From contig JAJNNX010000087.1 of the NCBI GenBank assembly GCA_023159155.1, positions 1-64,000 of the forward strand: DNA of 64,000 nucleotides, in the 5' to 3' direction. Shown here piece by piece: positions 48,023 to 59,685 of the stretch (positions within the stretch are counted from its first letter, which is position 1; each line of letters begins with the position of its first letter). Made by a program: the position numbers and the translations under genes. The notes under the pieces are model-generated. The model was not told where the DNA came from. It worked only from the letters and a program-made list of their open reading frames with translations, and ran no database searches. Source of the DNA: Ustulina deusta. Taxonomy: Eukaryota; Ascomycota; Sordariomycetes; Xylariales; Xylariaceae.

Positions 48023-48321
48023 TAGTGTGAGTGGATTACGTAAGTAATTACTTACTTAAGCTATATGGTGGCTATGCTGGTGAGAGGGGATAAAACACTA
48101 TGAGGAACACTCTTAACAGTAGCTAGAGAATTATTACTAGAGCATGCGCAGATTAATAAAAATTGATTTCTTAATATTCGGTACGCTTGATTAACAGATC
48201 CCCCTAGAAATAATAGCAACTATTATACTAGGAAGTGTAGGTTCGGCCTATTTTTTAGTATATGGGCACTACTATATTGGGACTATCTATGAGTAGTTAT
48301 TCATAGGTGTCCACTTTAATA
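48023..48321 (+). mobile_element. MITE with TA target duplication, copy 2 (inside the AAA+ gene)
   Basis: About 299 bp between two TA dinucleotides. The ends GTGTGAGTGGATTAC and GGTGTCCACTTTAA are imperfect inverted repeats sharing AGTGGA/CCACTT with the 12,095-12,401 copy. The interior matches that copy in reverse orientation: GATCCCC, ACTATACTAGG against ACTATTATACTAGG, GGAAGTGTAGGTTCGGCC and TTAGTATA. The insertion introduces the stop after ILK at 48,023. It sits between the DUF7025 piece and the next exon of the ATPase gene. Confidence 0.65.
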
Positions 48322-48572
48322 TTCAAAAGTTTTAAACCCGCTACTAACATCTTGGTACCAGAGCTCTGAGAGGTTTATGGTAGACTTTGAAACCTATCGA
48401 CAATTGCATGAAAATTCCGGCCACTTTAAGATGACATACCCAAGCATTGATGGCGCCAAATCTCTGCGAATGGACCTGGAAATGATAAAGTCAGATGATC
48501 CACCGCTTGCACCAGATATCTACGTCTTTCCTAACACAATCCCGGGATACAATTTAAGGAGCAAGACATGGA

Positions 48573-48577
48573 GTAAG
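48573..48577 (+). repeat. Target-site duplication GTAAG, left copy
   Basis: GTAAG directly precedes the 5' LTR. The same five bases follow the 3' LTR at 55,531-55,535. With the first LTR base (T) it forms a consensus GTAAGT splice donor after exon end TGG-A. Confidence 0.85.
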
Positions 48578-48896
48578 TATAACAAAGGCATATATTATGG
48601 GCTTGGAACTTAGTCATATTTAGCTAATAATTCTCTAGGGATCTCAAGGTCCATGGCTCCCTTTCTCGAATGTTCGGACTTGGGATTCTCATGGCCTATT
48701 TATGCCTATTTGCCATTAAGCTATTTAGAATACATTTTGTAACTCTATTAACGCAAAAAACTATTAGGTTTTTTTATATATGCGCATAGTCCATATAACT
48801 TTTAGTTCTTCTAATAAAAGCTTATTTGTTTTTTTATAGGCCTATATATTATACTAATAATATAACTAGCAGTTTAATATATTAATCTATATAATA
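48578..48896. repeat. 5' (left) LTR
   Basis: 319 bp, aligns base for base with 55,212-55,530. Its left ~190 bp keep normal composition (CATGGCTCCCTTTCTCGAATG). From about 48,767 onward it is AT-converted, with differences from the other LTR being C-to-T or G-to-A. Confidence 0.85.
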
Positions 48897-51800
48897 TTAT
48901 TTTTTTTTTTTAATGTTTGCTTTTAAGCATTTTTATAATTAAATAATATAAAAGTTTATAAGTTTTGTTAAGTTATATTAATAGAACTAATATATAATTT
49001 TTTTTGTTTTATTATTATATAAATAATTGTAAAATTCTTAAATCTAGTGCTTTTTAGCTAGCTATTTTTTTTATTTAACTAAATATTTTATATTGTTTTA
49101 AGTTTTTAAAAAGTTCTTTATTTTTTTTATTTAGTAATTTTTAGATTTAATTAAAGCTATTTTTTATAAAACTTAATTAGAATTAAATAATATTTAATTG
49201 CTAACGTAATAAAGCTTAATAAACAAAATATAAAAAAAGTTATAAAATTTTTATTTTTTAAATAAAATAAATAAAATAATAATAAAAAAAATAACTTTTT
49301 AGATTTTAAAAAGTTCTAATATTTTTTTATTAAGTTTTTTTATAAGTTGTTTAGTTTTAATATTTTTAATATTTAATATTACTAATTAGTTCTTAATATA
49401 AATAAATGTTTTTATTTTTTTTTTATTAGCCTACTTTTTTATTTTTTAGTAGCTTTTTTTTAAATATTTTTATATGTTTTAATAAACTTATATTATTTAA
49501 TATATATATAACTAACTTTTTAAATTATAAAGTATACTAAAAAAAATTATAAGTTATTAAGTAATATTTATAATTTATATAAAATAAAATTATATATATA
49601 AATATAAATATAGTATTATTATATATAAATTTTTTTAGTTAGTTATTTTATAATTAATAAACGTTTATAAATAGATTTTTAAAAACTAATTAAGTTATTT
49701 AGTTTAATTATTAGTTTAAAAATAAAAAGCTATACTTATATATAGCTTAATTTTTACTAGTTTAAAAAAGTTTTTTTATAAATATATAATAAATTTAAAA
49801 TTTTTATTAGAAATAATATTAAAAAGTATACTATATAATTTTTAATAAACTTTTGCAAATATTTTAATAAAATTATTAATTTTTTTTTTTTAGACTTTTA
49901 AAGCTATAAAATAAGCTATTTTTATAAAAAGGTTAACTATTACTTATATAGAATTACAATTATTTAAAAGAAATAAATCTATAATAAAATTTATTATAAC
50001 TAATTACTATAAACTATAGTAAAGTTTTATAAATTATAGCAGTCTATAAAAAGCATACTATAAGATTTTGTTTTATTAGTATTATAAGCACTTTTATATA
50101 TATTCCTATATTAATATTTTTAAGTTTAACTACTAAAAATTGCAAATAATTAATTCTATAATTTTATTTATACTTATATATCTTATTACTAATATATTAT
50201 GTTTAGACTTTATTATATTTTTTTAAATAGTAATAAATATTTATAGCTAGTCCTTTTTATATAATAAACTATTTTATATTTTAATGTTTTTATTAGAGTT
50301 TTTTAGTTATAAAACATATTTAGCATTTTTTTTTCCTGCTTAGCAGACTTTTTTTATAAAGTCTTAATTTTATTATAATATTATTAAACTATATAGCTGT
50401 TTTAATATTAATAAAATTACTATTGCTACTAAAAATAATATACTTTATAAATAAAAAAAGTATTTATTTTATAAAACCGTTTTTATTAGCTAGTTTTTAT
50501 TTTTTATTTTTTTAAGGCAATATTAAACTAGTCTAAATATAATATTAGCTTTTTTATTAAGTTATTTTAATTAATAATTAATTATAAACTAATATATAAA
50601 TAATTGCTAGGCTTATTATGCTTATTTATAATTAAGGATTTTTATAGTTATAAAATATATAAAGTTCTAATAATCTAAATAAATCTCGATCCTATACTTA
50701 GTATTTTTTAAATATTAATATTAGCAATTAAAAAAGTTTATTATAACTAAAAGCTTTTTATTATAGATTTTATAATTTATTTCTGCTAGTATAAGCTTAT
50801 ATAAATAAAAAGCAACTAAATATAGTTATTTATTTAGGTTTTTTTATAATAGAACTGCCTTAAAAACAAAATTTAATATATTAGTTTTTATATATATAAT
50901 TTTTTCTAAATTAAAATATACTAAAATAAAAGCTGTAATAAATTAGTATTTTAGTTTTTTAAAAGCTTTACTTATTACTTTTATTTATTTTTACTCTTTT
51001 TTATTTTTTTTATTAGTATTTATAAAAAGTTTAATAATTATTAAAAGTTTTTTAATAAACTATTAATAAAAATTAATAAAACTTATAAACTATTATAATT
51101 TTTATAAAGTATTTAAGGTTTTTTATTTATTAATATAATTTATTTTGTTTAATATTATAAAAATTCTATTAGTTTTAATAATATAGCTTAAAAACTTTAC
51201 TTTTTATACTTGTTATTTATATTTTTAAAGGGCAACTATTAAATTATATTATATTAGCTGTTTTAAAACTTTTTTAATTAATTAATTATATTTTTTTAAT
51301 ATATTAGTATAAATTAATAAATTGTTTAAATAAATAAAAAGTCTAATATTAATAAAGTTATAAAATATATTATTTATTATAGCTTAAAAAGTTGCTAGAA
51401 CGTTTATAAGTCTTATTAATATAATTATATACTTAAAAAGGCTATATTTGCAACGGAATACTATTTTTTTTTTTTTTTTTTTAATATATATTAAAAAGAA
51501 TCTAGATTTTAGGTTAATTTTAGTAAACTATTTAACTATTATAAAGCAAACTTATAGCTTTACAATTAATAGTATTAAATACTAAACTAGGATTATTATA
51601 CTATTTAAGCTTTTATAGTTAACTATAGGTTATAAAAAGTTATTTAAGTTTTTTTTTTTAATAAATATTAAAAAAGCCCTATATAATAAAGTAGATTTCT
51701 AAATATGCTTAGTTTTTAGTATTTTTTCTAACTATAGTTTTAAAATATTTAATTTTTGTATATTTATAGTATATAATAATCCTTATAGTAATATTTTATT

Positions 51801-54800
51801 TTTTATAATATTAATAGTATAGTTTTATAGCTAATAGTTAAATAGCTATTATATAGCTATTTTAGATATAATAAAAAAGAATTCCTAGAACTTTTTAAAA
51901 ACTTAAGTAATAGTAGTATTAGTAGCTTTTTATAAAATAATTATTATAACTTTAGTTATTTTTAGGTTTAAAATAGTTTAACTTATATAATTTTTATAAT
52001 AATATTTTAAAATAAAAATAATTTTTTAAATATTTTTAAAAAAATATATTAATTAATATTATTTTAGCTATTATTAAAAAAAAATTATATTATATTTGTT
52101 ATTTATTTTATTTAGTTTAAAACTAAGCTATATAAAATAATTCTTTTAATATTTAAAAACTATTTTTTTTATATAATACTTGCTTACTTTTTATATATAT
52201 ATAATATTAAAAGCTATTATAAATTATAGTTATATTTTTTTAATAAAAAGTAACTTTTATTATTATGTTTAACTAAAAAATATTATTAGTATTAAACTTT
52301 TAGTATTAAGTAGCGCTTAAATAAAATATTTTTTGCTATTATATAAAAACGTTATATATATTATAAAACAATATTTTATTTTAAGTTTTAAGCTAGGTTT
52401 TTTTTTTAAGTTTATTAGTTCTTTTTTAAGTTGCTTAATTACGTTTATTTAAAGTTTATTACTTTAGTTTAGCTTTAAAATTTTATAAAATATAGCATAA
52501 AAACTTTTTAAAAATTTAAGTTAAACTTGTTTATTTTTATAAACTATAATAATAGTTTAAATATAGCTATTAAAAATATATTTATTTTAGTTTGTTTAAT
52601 AAAGTTTAAAAAAAGTTATTTTTTAATTATTTTTTTTTTAGTAATAAAAGTTTTTTTAAGCGCTAGTAGCAAATCTTATCTATTAATATCTTTTTTAGCA
52701 AAACAAGCAAAAATATTATAATTATTTTATTTATAACGCTAATAGTTAATCTTATTATATTTTTATTAATTAATAATAGTTTAATCTATTTTTTTTAAAA
52801 TTATTACTACTAAAGCTTATTATTTATTTTTAAAGTTTAGTTTAATTTTGCTATTGGTTTTTTTAAGTATGTTTTTTTTTTAAAATTAGTTATAGCTTAA
52901 GTTAAAACGTTTTTTTTTGCTAAAGTTAGGTTAGCCCAACTTTAAAAACTTTATTATTAAAGTAAGCTTTTTTTTTTTAATATCCTAGGATTAATTAGCA
53001 TATTTTTATATATTTGGCCTGCTTTTTATATAGCTAAAATAAATTCTTTATTAGTTTTTAGCAAGCTTTTTTAATAAAAATAAACTAATTTAATAATATT
53101 ATTAAAAAAAGTTTTAATTATATAATTCTAAAAAATAGTTCTAAACTATTAAATAACTTTATTAAAATTAAAAAGCTTTATAAAATATTAAGCTATGTTT
53201 TTTTTATATTTAAAACTAGTTATTTTTTTAAAGTTCTAATATTATTTAAAGTAGTTTTTAAACTTTTTTTTTAATATATATATATAGTTAAGCTATTAAT
53301 CTATAAAACTTATTTTTTTTATTTATTTAATACGCTACTAGTACTAAGTTTATGTTTTATTTATTAGTAGTAAGCTTACTTAGTTAATTTAATAGTAATT
53401 TTTAAAAAAACTAAATAAATAAAATCTTTAAAAGCTTAGATTAGCTAATTATTAGATCGTAATTTATTATTATTACTATTATTAATTTTTTAAAAACTTT
53501 ATAAAAAAAAAGCAGTAGTCCTTATAAAAGCTTTAATAAACTATTGTTATTATTATTATTTAAGTCCCTTAGGTCCGGGTTAAAAGCTCCGGACAAGCAA
53601 TAAAATAGTATAGCTTTTTTATTCCTACTAAATATAAAAAGTCTAACATATACAAAATCAAATTGTATATAGGCTTTTTTAGCTGTTTAGTAAGCTTAAA
53701 CTTTCTAAAAAGCTTTATTAATTAGTATTTTTTTTATTTGAGCTTTTAAGCTAAAATATTTAAATAGGGGCTTTTGTAATAAAAAAAACCCTAGTTAGTT
53801 AATAAAAAGAATAAATATAAGCTTAAAAACTATATATTTTTTAATAGATTCTAAAACAAAATCTATATTTATTTTATAATTAGCTACTAATTAAATATTA
53901 AACTTATTTAAAATAGCCTAAATATATACCCGGAGATCTTTAATTTATTTGTAAGTAGTTTTGTTATAAATAAAATCAAAATATTCTTAAGCAAACAAAT
54001 TATTAATTTAATTTTTTTTTTACTGCTTATAATATTACTTTTTTTTAAAACTTTTTATATTATTAATAATTTTTCTAAAATATTTTTAAAATTTATTATT
54101 ATTATAAAATTATTTTTTTAAGTTTAATAATAGCTTTTTATTAAATAAAAATATTTTAAGCAAACTTAGTAATAGTTTTTTATATTTTTTAAAAAAACAT
54201 AAAACTAAATTGTTTTATTTATTATTAGAACTATTTAATTTGTTTTATAAATATAATAATTTTTATTTAATATATTTATATTATTATATTATAAAAATTA
54301 TATATAATTTTTATTTAATATATTTATATTATTATATTATAAAAATTATATATAATTTTATATTATTTTTTAATTTTTTTTTAGTTTTAATAATAAAAAG
54401 CTTTAATATTATTAATAAAAATATTAATTACTATATAAAAATTATTTATTTGCTAATATAATTTTATAAATTAGTTTAATAAATTAGTAATAATAATATT
54501 AGTTTTAATTAGTTTAATTTAATTTTTTATAATAATATTATATTTTTAAAGGTTATATAAAATAATAATACTAGTATAATTAACTAATAAATCTAATATA
54601 TTAGACTTAGTTTTTAAAACATAAAATTTAATTAAAAAACAAAAAATTAATTATAAATAGAAATATTATTATAAAAATAATATGTTTTATATATTATAAA
54701 TTAATTATTAATAAGCTATTAGTTTATTAATTGATTTAAATATTTTTTTAAATAGTAATAAAAAAAATATTCTAAGCATATATAAAAAAAAAACAAAAAG

Positions 54801-55211
54801 TAATACTTTTAAAAAGTTTTAATAAAAAAAAACAAAAAAATTAAATAAAAAAACTACTAAAAACTATATTTTACTAAGCATAAAAAATAATTTTTTTGCT
54901 ACTAGTAATACTAAGCTGCTTTAAGCTAATTTGTTTTAAAAGTTTAGTTGTAGTTTAGTACTTTTTAGGTTATTTCTGTTTAAAATTTTGTTTAAGTTTT
55001 TTTTTTTGTTTAAATTTTTATTTAAAGTTTTATTTAGGTCTTTTTTTTCCGGTTTAAAAAAAATACTACTAATAATAACTATAACATAAAATAATAATTA
55101 AAATATAAAAAGTGCTTTTAAAGCTAATAAGCTATTATTAGTAATAAGTATAAACTAAACTAAAATAATTATAAAATTATAAAAGTTTTTTTAAATAAAT
55201 AAAAAATTATT
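48897..55211. repeat. RIP-degraded interior of the LTR retrotransposon
   Basis: About 6.3 kb of A/T runs, T-rich on the plus strand, with stops in all frames. One small island around 53,570-53,610 keeps G/C (GGTCCGGGTTAAAAGCTCCGG). No protein motif could be recovered. Confidence 0.7.
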
Positions 55212-55530
55212 TATAATAAAAGTATATATTATAAGCTTAGAACTTAGTTATATTTAGCTAATAATTTTTTAAAAATTTTAAAGTTTATAGTTCCTTTTTT
55301 CGAATGTTTGGACTTGGGATTTTTATAGCCTATTTATGCCTGTTCGCTATTAGGCTATTTGGAATATATTTTATAACTCTATTAATGCAAAGGACTGTTA
55401 GGTCTCCTTGCATATGCGTATAGTCCGTATGACCTCCAGTCCTTCCAATAAAGGCTTATCCGTTCCCCCGTGGGCCTGCATATTGTACCAACAGCATAGC
55501 TAGCGGCTTGGCATATCGATCCGTATGACA
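55212..55530. repeat. 3' (right) LTR
   Basis: 319 bp. It is the mirror of the left LTR in damage: the left ~165 bp are AT-converted, and the right part from about 55,376 keeps normal composition (GCATATGCGTATAGTCCGTATG). It ends GTATGACA, followed by the GTAAG duplication. Confidence 0.85.
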
Positions 55531-55579
55531 GTAAGTACTATACCACTTTTTGTCTGTTTGCAAGACTAACGGTATGCAG
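55531..55579 (+). other. Ancestral 49 nt intron of the AAA+ gene
   Basis: GTAAGTACTATACC donor, branch site GACTAAC at 55,564-55,570 and acceptor GCAG ending at 55,579. This is a complete, typical ascomycete intron. Removing the retrotransposon and one GTAAG places it exactly between TGG-A (48,572) and TTGACCTG (55,580), in frame. Confidence 0.85.
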
Positions 55580-56490
55580 TTGACCTGACGGTCGACAATA
55601 TACAAGAAGTCGTCTGGAACAAGGAATCTTTCGAGTATCTTGTGGTCGAAAACGAGACGAAGGAACTCGTTCAAGCACTTGTTATGCATCAGATTGCCAG
55701 CGAAAAAGGCACCGATATAATCGAACGAAAAGGTAACGGCCTTATCATTCTACTACACGGTGGACCCGGCACTGGTAAGACCCTTACCGCCGAAAGTGTT
55801 GCGGAGCTTGCCGAGAAGCCCCTATTCCGCGTAACGTGCGGAGATATTGGCACGGAGCCAGAGAAAGTCGAAAAGTATTTGGAATCGGTCCTTCACCTCG
55901 GGAAAACGTGGGGCTGCGTCGTCTTGATAGACGAGGCAGAAGTGTTTCTGGAGCAAAGGAGCCTCGATAACCTCGAACGTAACGCGCTGGTGTCGGTCTT
56001 TCTACGCTTCCTCGAATACTACGAAGGCATCCTTATCCTGACTTCGAACAGGGTGGGAACCTTCGACGAGGCGTTCAAGTCGAGGATCCTTCTTTCCCTG
56101 CACTACGAGAAATTGACGCGAAGTCAACGCACAAAAATCTGGAAGAAGTTCTTCAAGCGCCTGAAAGAGATTGACGACAGCGCCGCCACCGTAGCGTCTG
56201 CTACCGAGCCCGGCTCTCTGAAGCGGAAATTTCAAGACGAAAGTACCGGGATCGACTTCGAGGACATAGAGTCTTACATTGACGACCTGGCGGCGGAGGA
56301 ATTGAACGGCCGGCAGATTCGAAACGTCATCACGGCGGGGCGGCAGTACGCTACTTTCAAGAGGGAACCGCTGAGAATCCACCACCTGAAGCACGTAATC
56401 AAAGTGTCTAGCAAGTTCGAGAACTACTTGAAGGATCTTCAGGACGGGCTCTCTGACGACAAAATCATGAAGAGTGACGGGATTAGGTAG

Positions 56491-57353
56491 ATTATGCGGG
56501 ACCAGATCTGGTGTAAGAATACTTCAGTGGGAGGGACAGTCCATCTGTGTCAAGGGGTTCTCTTTTAGGTTTCTTATTAACGAATTCACGCATGATATAT
56601 ATCTCCAGTCCCATTCACCAACGCGCAAGAGTCGATACTCTAAATCTGGACTGAAATGGTCGCTCACCCACCCTTAACACAAGCAATCCTAGTTGCAGGT
56701 TTCGTAGTGTTATTCCCGAAAACCATGTACTTGGCGAGGCGACATATCAACCTTGTTTGTAGTCCTCGACGGCAGCTGGAAGCAGACACTTCAGTTGGCG
56801 AGTCATCCGCTCATGCCTCGTCTTCCGGGCGATCAACTCATGGGTCATTCAACCTGCCCTGTGAAAGATATAGATAGTAGGCGGGATGTGGAGGCGCATC
56901 TCGACTGATGTTGTTCAAGGTCTAGAGGAGTTGGAAGCTATAAATGAGTTACTAGGGACCTATCTAGCCAATGCAGTGGTTCTTCATGGCCAATCTAGCG
57001 GGGCTAATAGTGAGAGTGCACATCCTGTAGGTACAATGGGAAGGGGAAGCTGTACAGTGCACAGGACAGTGTACAGAAAGCTACTGTCGCGGCCCCAATA
57101 GCTTTTATCGATAACGCGCATCCAACACTTCCAGTGATTAAGAAGGATAAAGAAGTCAACACTTCCCTTTCGAAGGTCGTCTAACCTCCACATCCCACCT
57201 CATATCATATCTATCCAACACGACCATGGTCGCGTAATATTTGTCCTCTTCTCGGCAACTGTCTATCGCCGATCTCATTCTACCGACTTCCTCGCTCACG
57301 CTCACGCTTTCACAGCCACCACCGACCCGTCGGCACGTCCATCGCACGCAACC
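56491..57353. promoter_or_regulatory. Intergenic region and cyclin H 5' flank
   Basis: Short frames only. One at 56,656-56,877 encodes a small peptide with a hydrophobic stretch (TQAILVAGFVVLFP), but nothing supports it as a gene. The final ~120 bp, rich in CTCACGCT/CCACC pyrimidine motifs, is the leader of the cyclin gene. Confidence 0.4.
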
Positions 57354-58477
57354 ATGGCGACGGAAGATGCTCGCTACCGGCAATCCAGCCAGTACCGGCT
57401 CTGGTCGTTCTCGCCGTCGCATCTGCGGTCGCTCCGCGAAAAGACGAGCTCCCTCGCCGTGGCCCACATCGCCAGCCGGCTGCGCGCCGCGTCGCCGCCC
57501 GTCGACCCGCTGCCCGACTTCCTGACGCCGGCCGACGAGGCCATGCTGCTCAACTTCTACATCGTCGACCTGCTGCGCGCCGCCCAGTTCTGCGACCTCC
57601 CGTCCGAGATCCAGGCCACCGCCGCCGTCTTCTTCCGCCGCTTCTACGTCACCAACAGCCTCATGACCTATCCGCCCCGCGCCCTGACCATGACCTGCAT
57701 CTTCTTCGCCTGCAAGGCCGAGGGCCTGTACTACCGCCTGCAGAAGTTCGCCGACAAGTTCCCCGGCATCACCGGCGAGGAGGTCCTGGCCGCCGAATAT
57801 GTCCTGTGCCAGGGCCTCCGCTTCGCCTTCGACGTGCGCCATCCCTACCGCGCCCTCGAGGGTGCCATGATGGAGCTCCGGAGGCTCGGCGACTTCGACG
57901 AGAACCGCCTTGTCCGCGCCCACCAGAGAGCACGGGATGTCCTCAAGTTCAGCCCGCTGCTCACCGATGTCTACTTCCACTACACGCCGAGCCAGATCAT
58001 GTTTGGCGCATTGTCCATGGCAGACGAAGGCCTGCTGCAGCGATTGCTGCGCGACGCCTTCTCCGGCCAGAGCGAGAGTGCCAAGAACCAAGTCTTGGAG
58101 ATGGTGCAGAATTGCAGAGCCATGCTCGAGAAGGAGCCGCCCGAGAGGCGGACAACGTACTGGGATGCGGTAAGAGCCCGCCCTGGCAGACCCCGTGGAC
58201 GCCGTAAATGCTAATCGGGTGACAGAGCGGGAGCAAAGAGACGATGAAACCGCTGAACAAGAAACTTAAAAAGTGTCGCGATCCGGATCGGGTTGATCTG
58301 GTTGCATTGCAGAAGGCAAGAAGAGAGCAGGCCGTGCAGAAGACCAAAGCGAAGGTAGCTATGAAAGAAGACGGTGACGTCTTCGGTACCAGCAACGGCA
58401 CAAATAAAGACGACGAGAGGGAAGCCAAGAGACGGAGAGTAGCAGGCGGAGCCGATATGTTCGGCCCTCCACTGTGA
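57354..58477 (+). CDS. CCL1: Cyclin H (TFIIH/CAK subunit, Ccl1 homologue)
   Basis: Two exons, 57,354-58,169 and 58,226-58,477, with a 56 nt intron (GTAAGA, branch GCTAATC, ACAG); 355 residues. It begins with YRQSSQYRLWSFSPSHLRSLRE, the cyclin H N-terminal helix. The cyclin box follows: LRAAQFCDLPSEIQATAAVF, FFRRFYVTNSLMTYPPRALT, CIFFACKAEGLYYRLQKFA. The second fold contains EYVLCQGLRFAFDVRHPYRAL and DVYFHYTPSQIMFGALS. The basic C-tail (KPLNKKLKKCRDPDR, AKRRRVAGG) is as in fungal homologues. Cyclin H activates Cdk7/Kin28 within TFIIH to phosphorylate the RNA polymerase II tail. Core housekeeping gene, strongly GC-biased at third positions. Confidence 0.92.
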
Positions 58478-59685
58478 TGTGAACTCTGAGATTCCAAGCA
58501 TCGCACCGAAGTGCTAAATTAGCGCACCGCAACCGACAAGCTGACCGGAAGGGTGACCATGAAGGCATACGAACAGAGGGCTCATGACAACCCTTGGCTT
58601 AGTCTTCCTAAGACAACACAGCAGCAAACACTGCTGTAAACCGGACATCTGCATCCGAATTGTGGAAATGCACATAGCGTTCGAGCACTCCACATTATAA
58701 TCTAAATGGACCGTCACTACTCTGATCATAGAAACGCATCAACGACCTCGGAACTGGTCAAGCTTTTCCTTGCAGCCACGTTACCCAAGTGCAGCGAGCT
58801 CGTATACGATGAGAGGATGGCCATCTATACGGACCCTAAGCGACCGAAACGTGCCAGCCCACTCGACTAATTTCCGTTGTCTGCCCGAGAGTCCAGGAAG
58901 TGGGGCCGATAATGGCGGTCGAACAAGTCATGCCCCGTTAGTAGGTCGTAGATCATTTTGTATCTCGTTCTAACAAAGTGACCACATCCTAACGCGTGAT
59001 TAGCTCATCTCTCAATTGCATTCTACCATTTTCCGGTGACTCCCTTTATAGAATCTCGTTGATTGAGCCTGTTAGGTCGGGATTCATTACCTTGATAATG
59101 AAAGCTACATCTCAATTGCTCTGCTCGGCATCTGTCAGTACCTGCGCGCCATGTAAATGAACATGAGTTGATGTCTTCGACATAGCTGATAGCTAGTTGG
59201 CCCTGTCTAGATAGAGCCCGCACCCTTGATCTCCGGCTTATGAGTCTAGATACCCAGTTTATCTATCGAGATAGAGCGCAGATCAACATGCCTCATCCAC
59301 TCAGGTGGGACAGTTGGGAACCCATGTTTCTGCCCAGGTTGCAGTCACTGCCAAGCTGTGCAAGTAAGGCAGGTCCCTCGTTACCTATGATACGTAGCAT
59401 CCGACCCAGAAGCCATGTAAGCTACCCCGCGATAATAATTGGCACGACCTTTCACCAACTTACAGCTGGGATGATTATCAGTGACCAGGGTATGGATGTC
59501 CTGTAGATAAAGACATGGCTTCCCCTCACCGAGAACCAGGAGGAAGCCGTCCTCACCCTGCGAAAGTAATTCGAGAGGTTTACACACTGCTCAACCGTGG
59601 CGTTTAATAGGAAGACTACTTAGAAGTCATGGGGGAAAGGGTGATTACTCCAAAGGTTTAACAAAAGTCATCATAGACGGCCAGC
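58478..59685. other. Intergenic, permease promoter at the right end
   Basis: About 1.2 kb with only small overlapping frames. Several GATA/TATC sites occur near 59,236-59,275 and 59,385-59,475. GATA sites commonly control amino acid permeases, but density here is not clearly above chance. Confidence 0.4.

Larger units (their letters stand above)
48578..55530. mobile_element. 6,953 bp LTR retrotransposon, heavily RIP'd
   Basis: Two 319 bp LTRs (48,578-48,896 and 55,212-55,530) bound a ~6.3 kb AT-rich interior with no open reading frame, and a 5 bp GTAAG duplication flanks the element. LTR ends are TATAACAAAGG...GTATGACA; the first dinucleotide is probably TG mutated to TA, and the end CA is normal. 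The size fits a Ty1/copia or Ty3/gypsy element, but reverse transcriptase and integrase motifs are erased, so class and orientation are undetermined. It lies within the AAA+ gene exactly at an exon-intron boundary. Confidence 0.88.
46826..56490 (+). pseudogene. DUF7025-type AAA+ ATPase gene, split by nonsense, MITE and retrotransposon
   Basis: Coding pieces in one order and frame: 46,826-48,022 (with TAG at 47,699), 48,377-48,572 and 55,580-56,490. The N-terminal piece has a coiled coil (ALQKLMYRITSLEAENQNLK) and the DUF7025 region (FPQFNIRGPIQTPYVFWYCY, LVWPGDVLVWED, then after the TAG WRYKYDGRFF and YKKLVSDNDGFGFHAV). The middle piece reads MVDFETYRQLHE...YVFPNTIPGYNLRSKTW. Splicing with 55,580 gives KTW-IDLTVDN. 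The AAA+ module carries Walker A HGGPGTGKTLTAESVAE, Walker B CVVLIDEAEVFLEQRS and sensor/Arg-finger LTSNRVGTFDEAFKSRI, ending GLSDDKIMKSDGIR. This is a common fungal family of unknown function. The ATPase half is itself intact. Confidence 0.85.

Noticed and set aside
54210..54461. Open frames in the AT-rich block (also 52,527-52,721)
   Set aside because: Low-complexity Phe/Ile/Leu/Tyr/Lys/Asn translations expected from AT-converted DNA.
57156..58091. 311-codon minus-strand frame opposite cyclin H
   Set aside because: Shadow frame caused by GC-biased codons; no domain.
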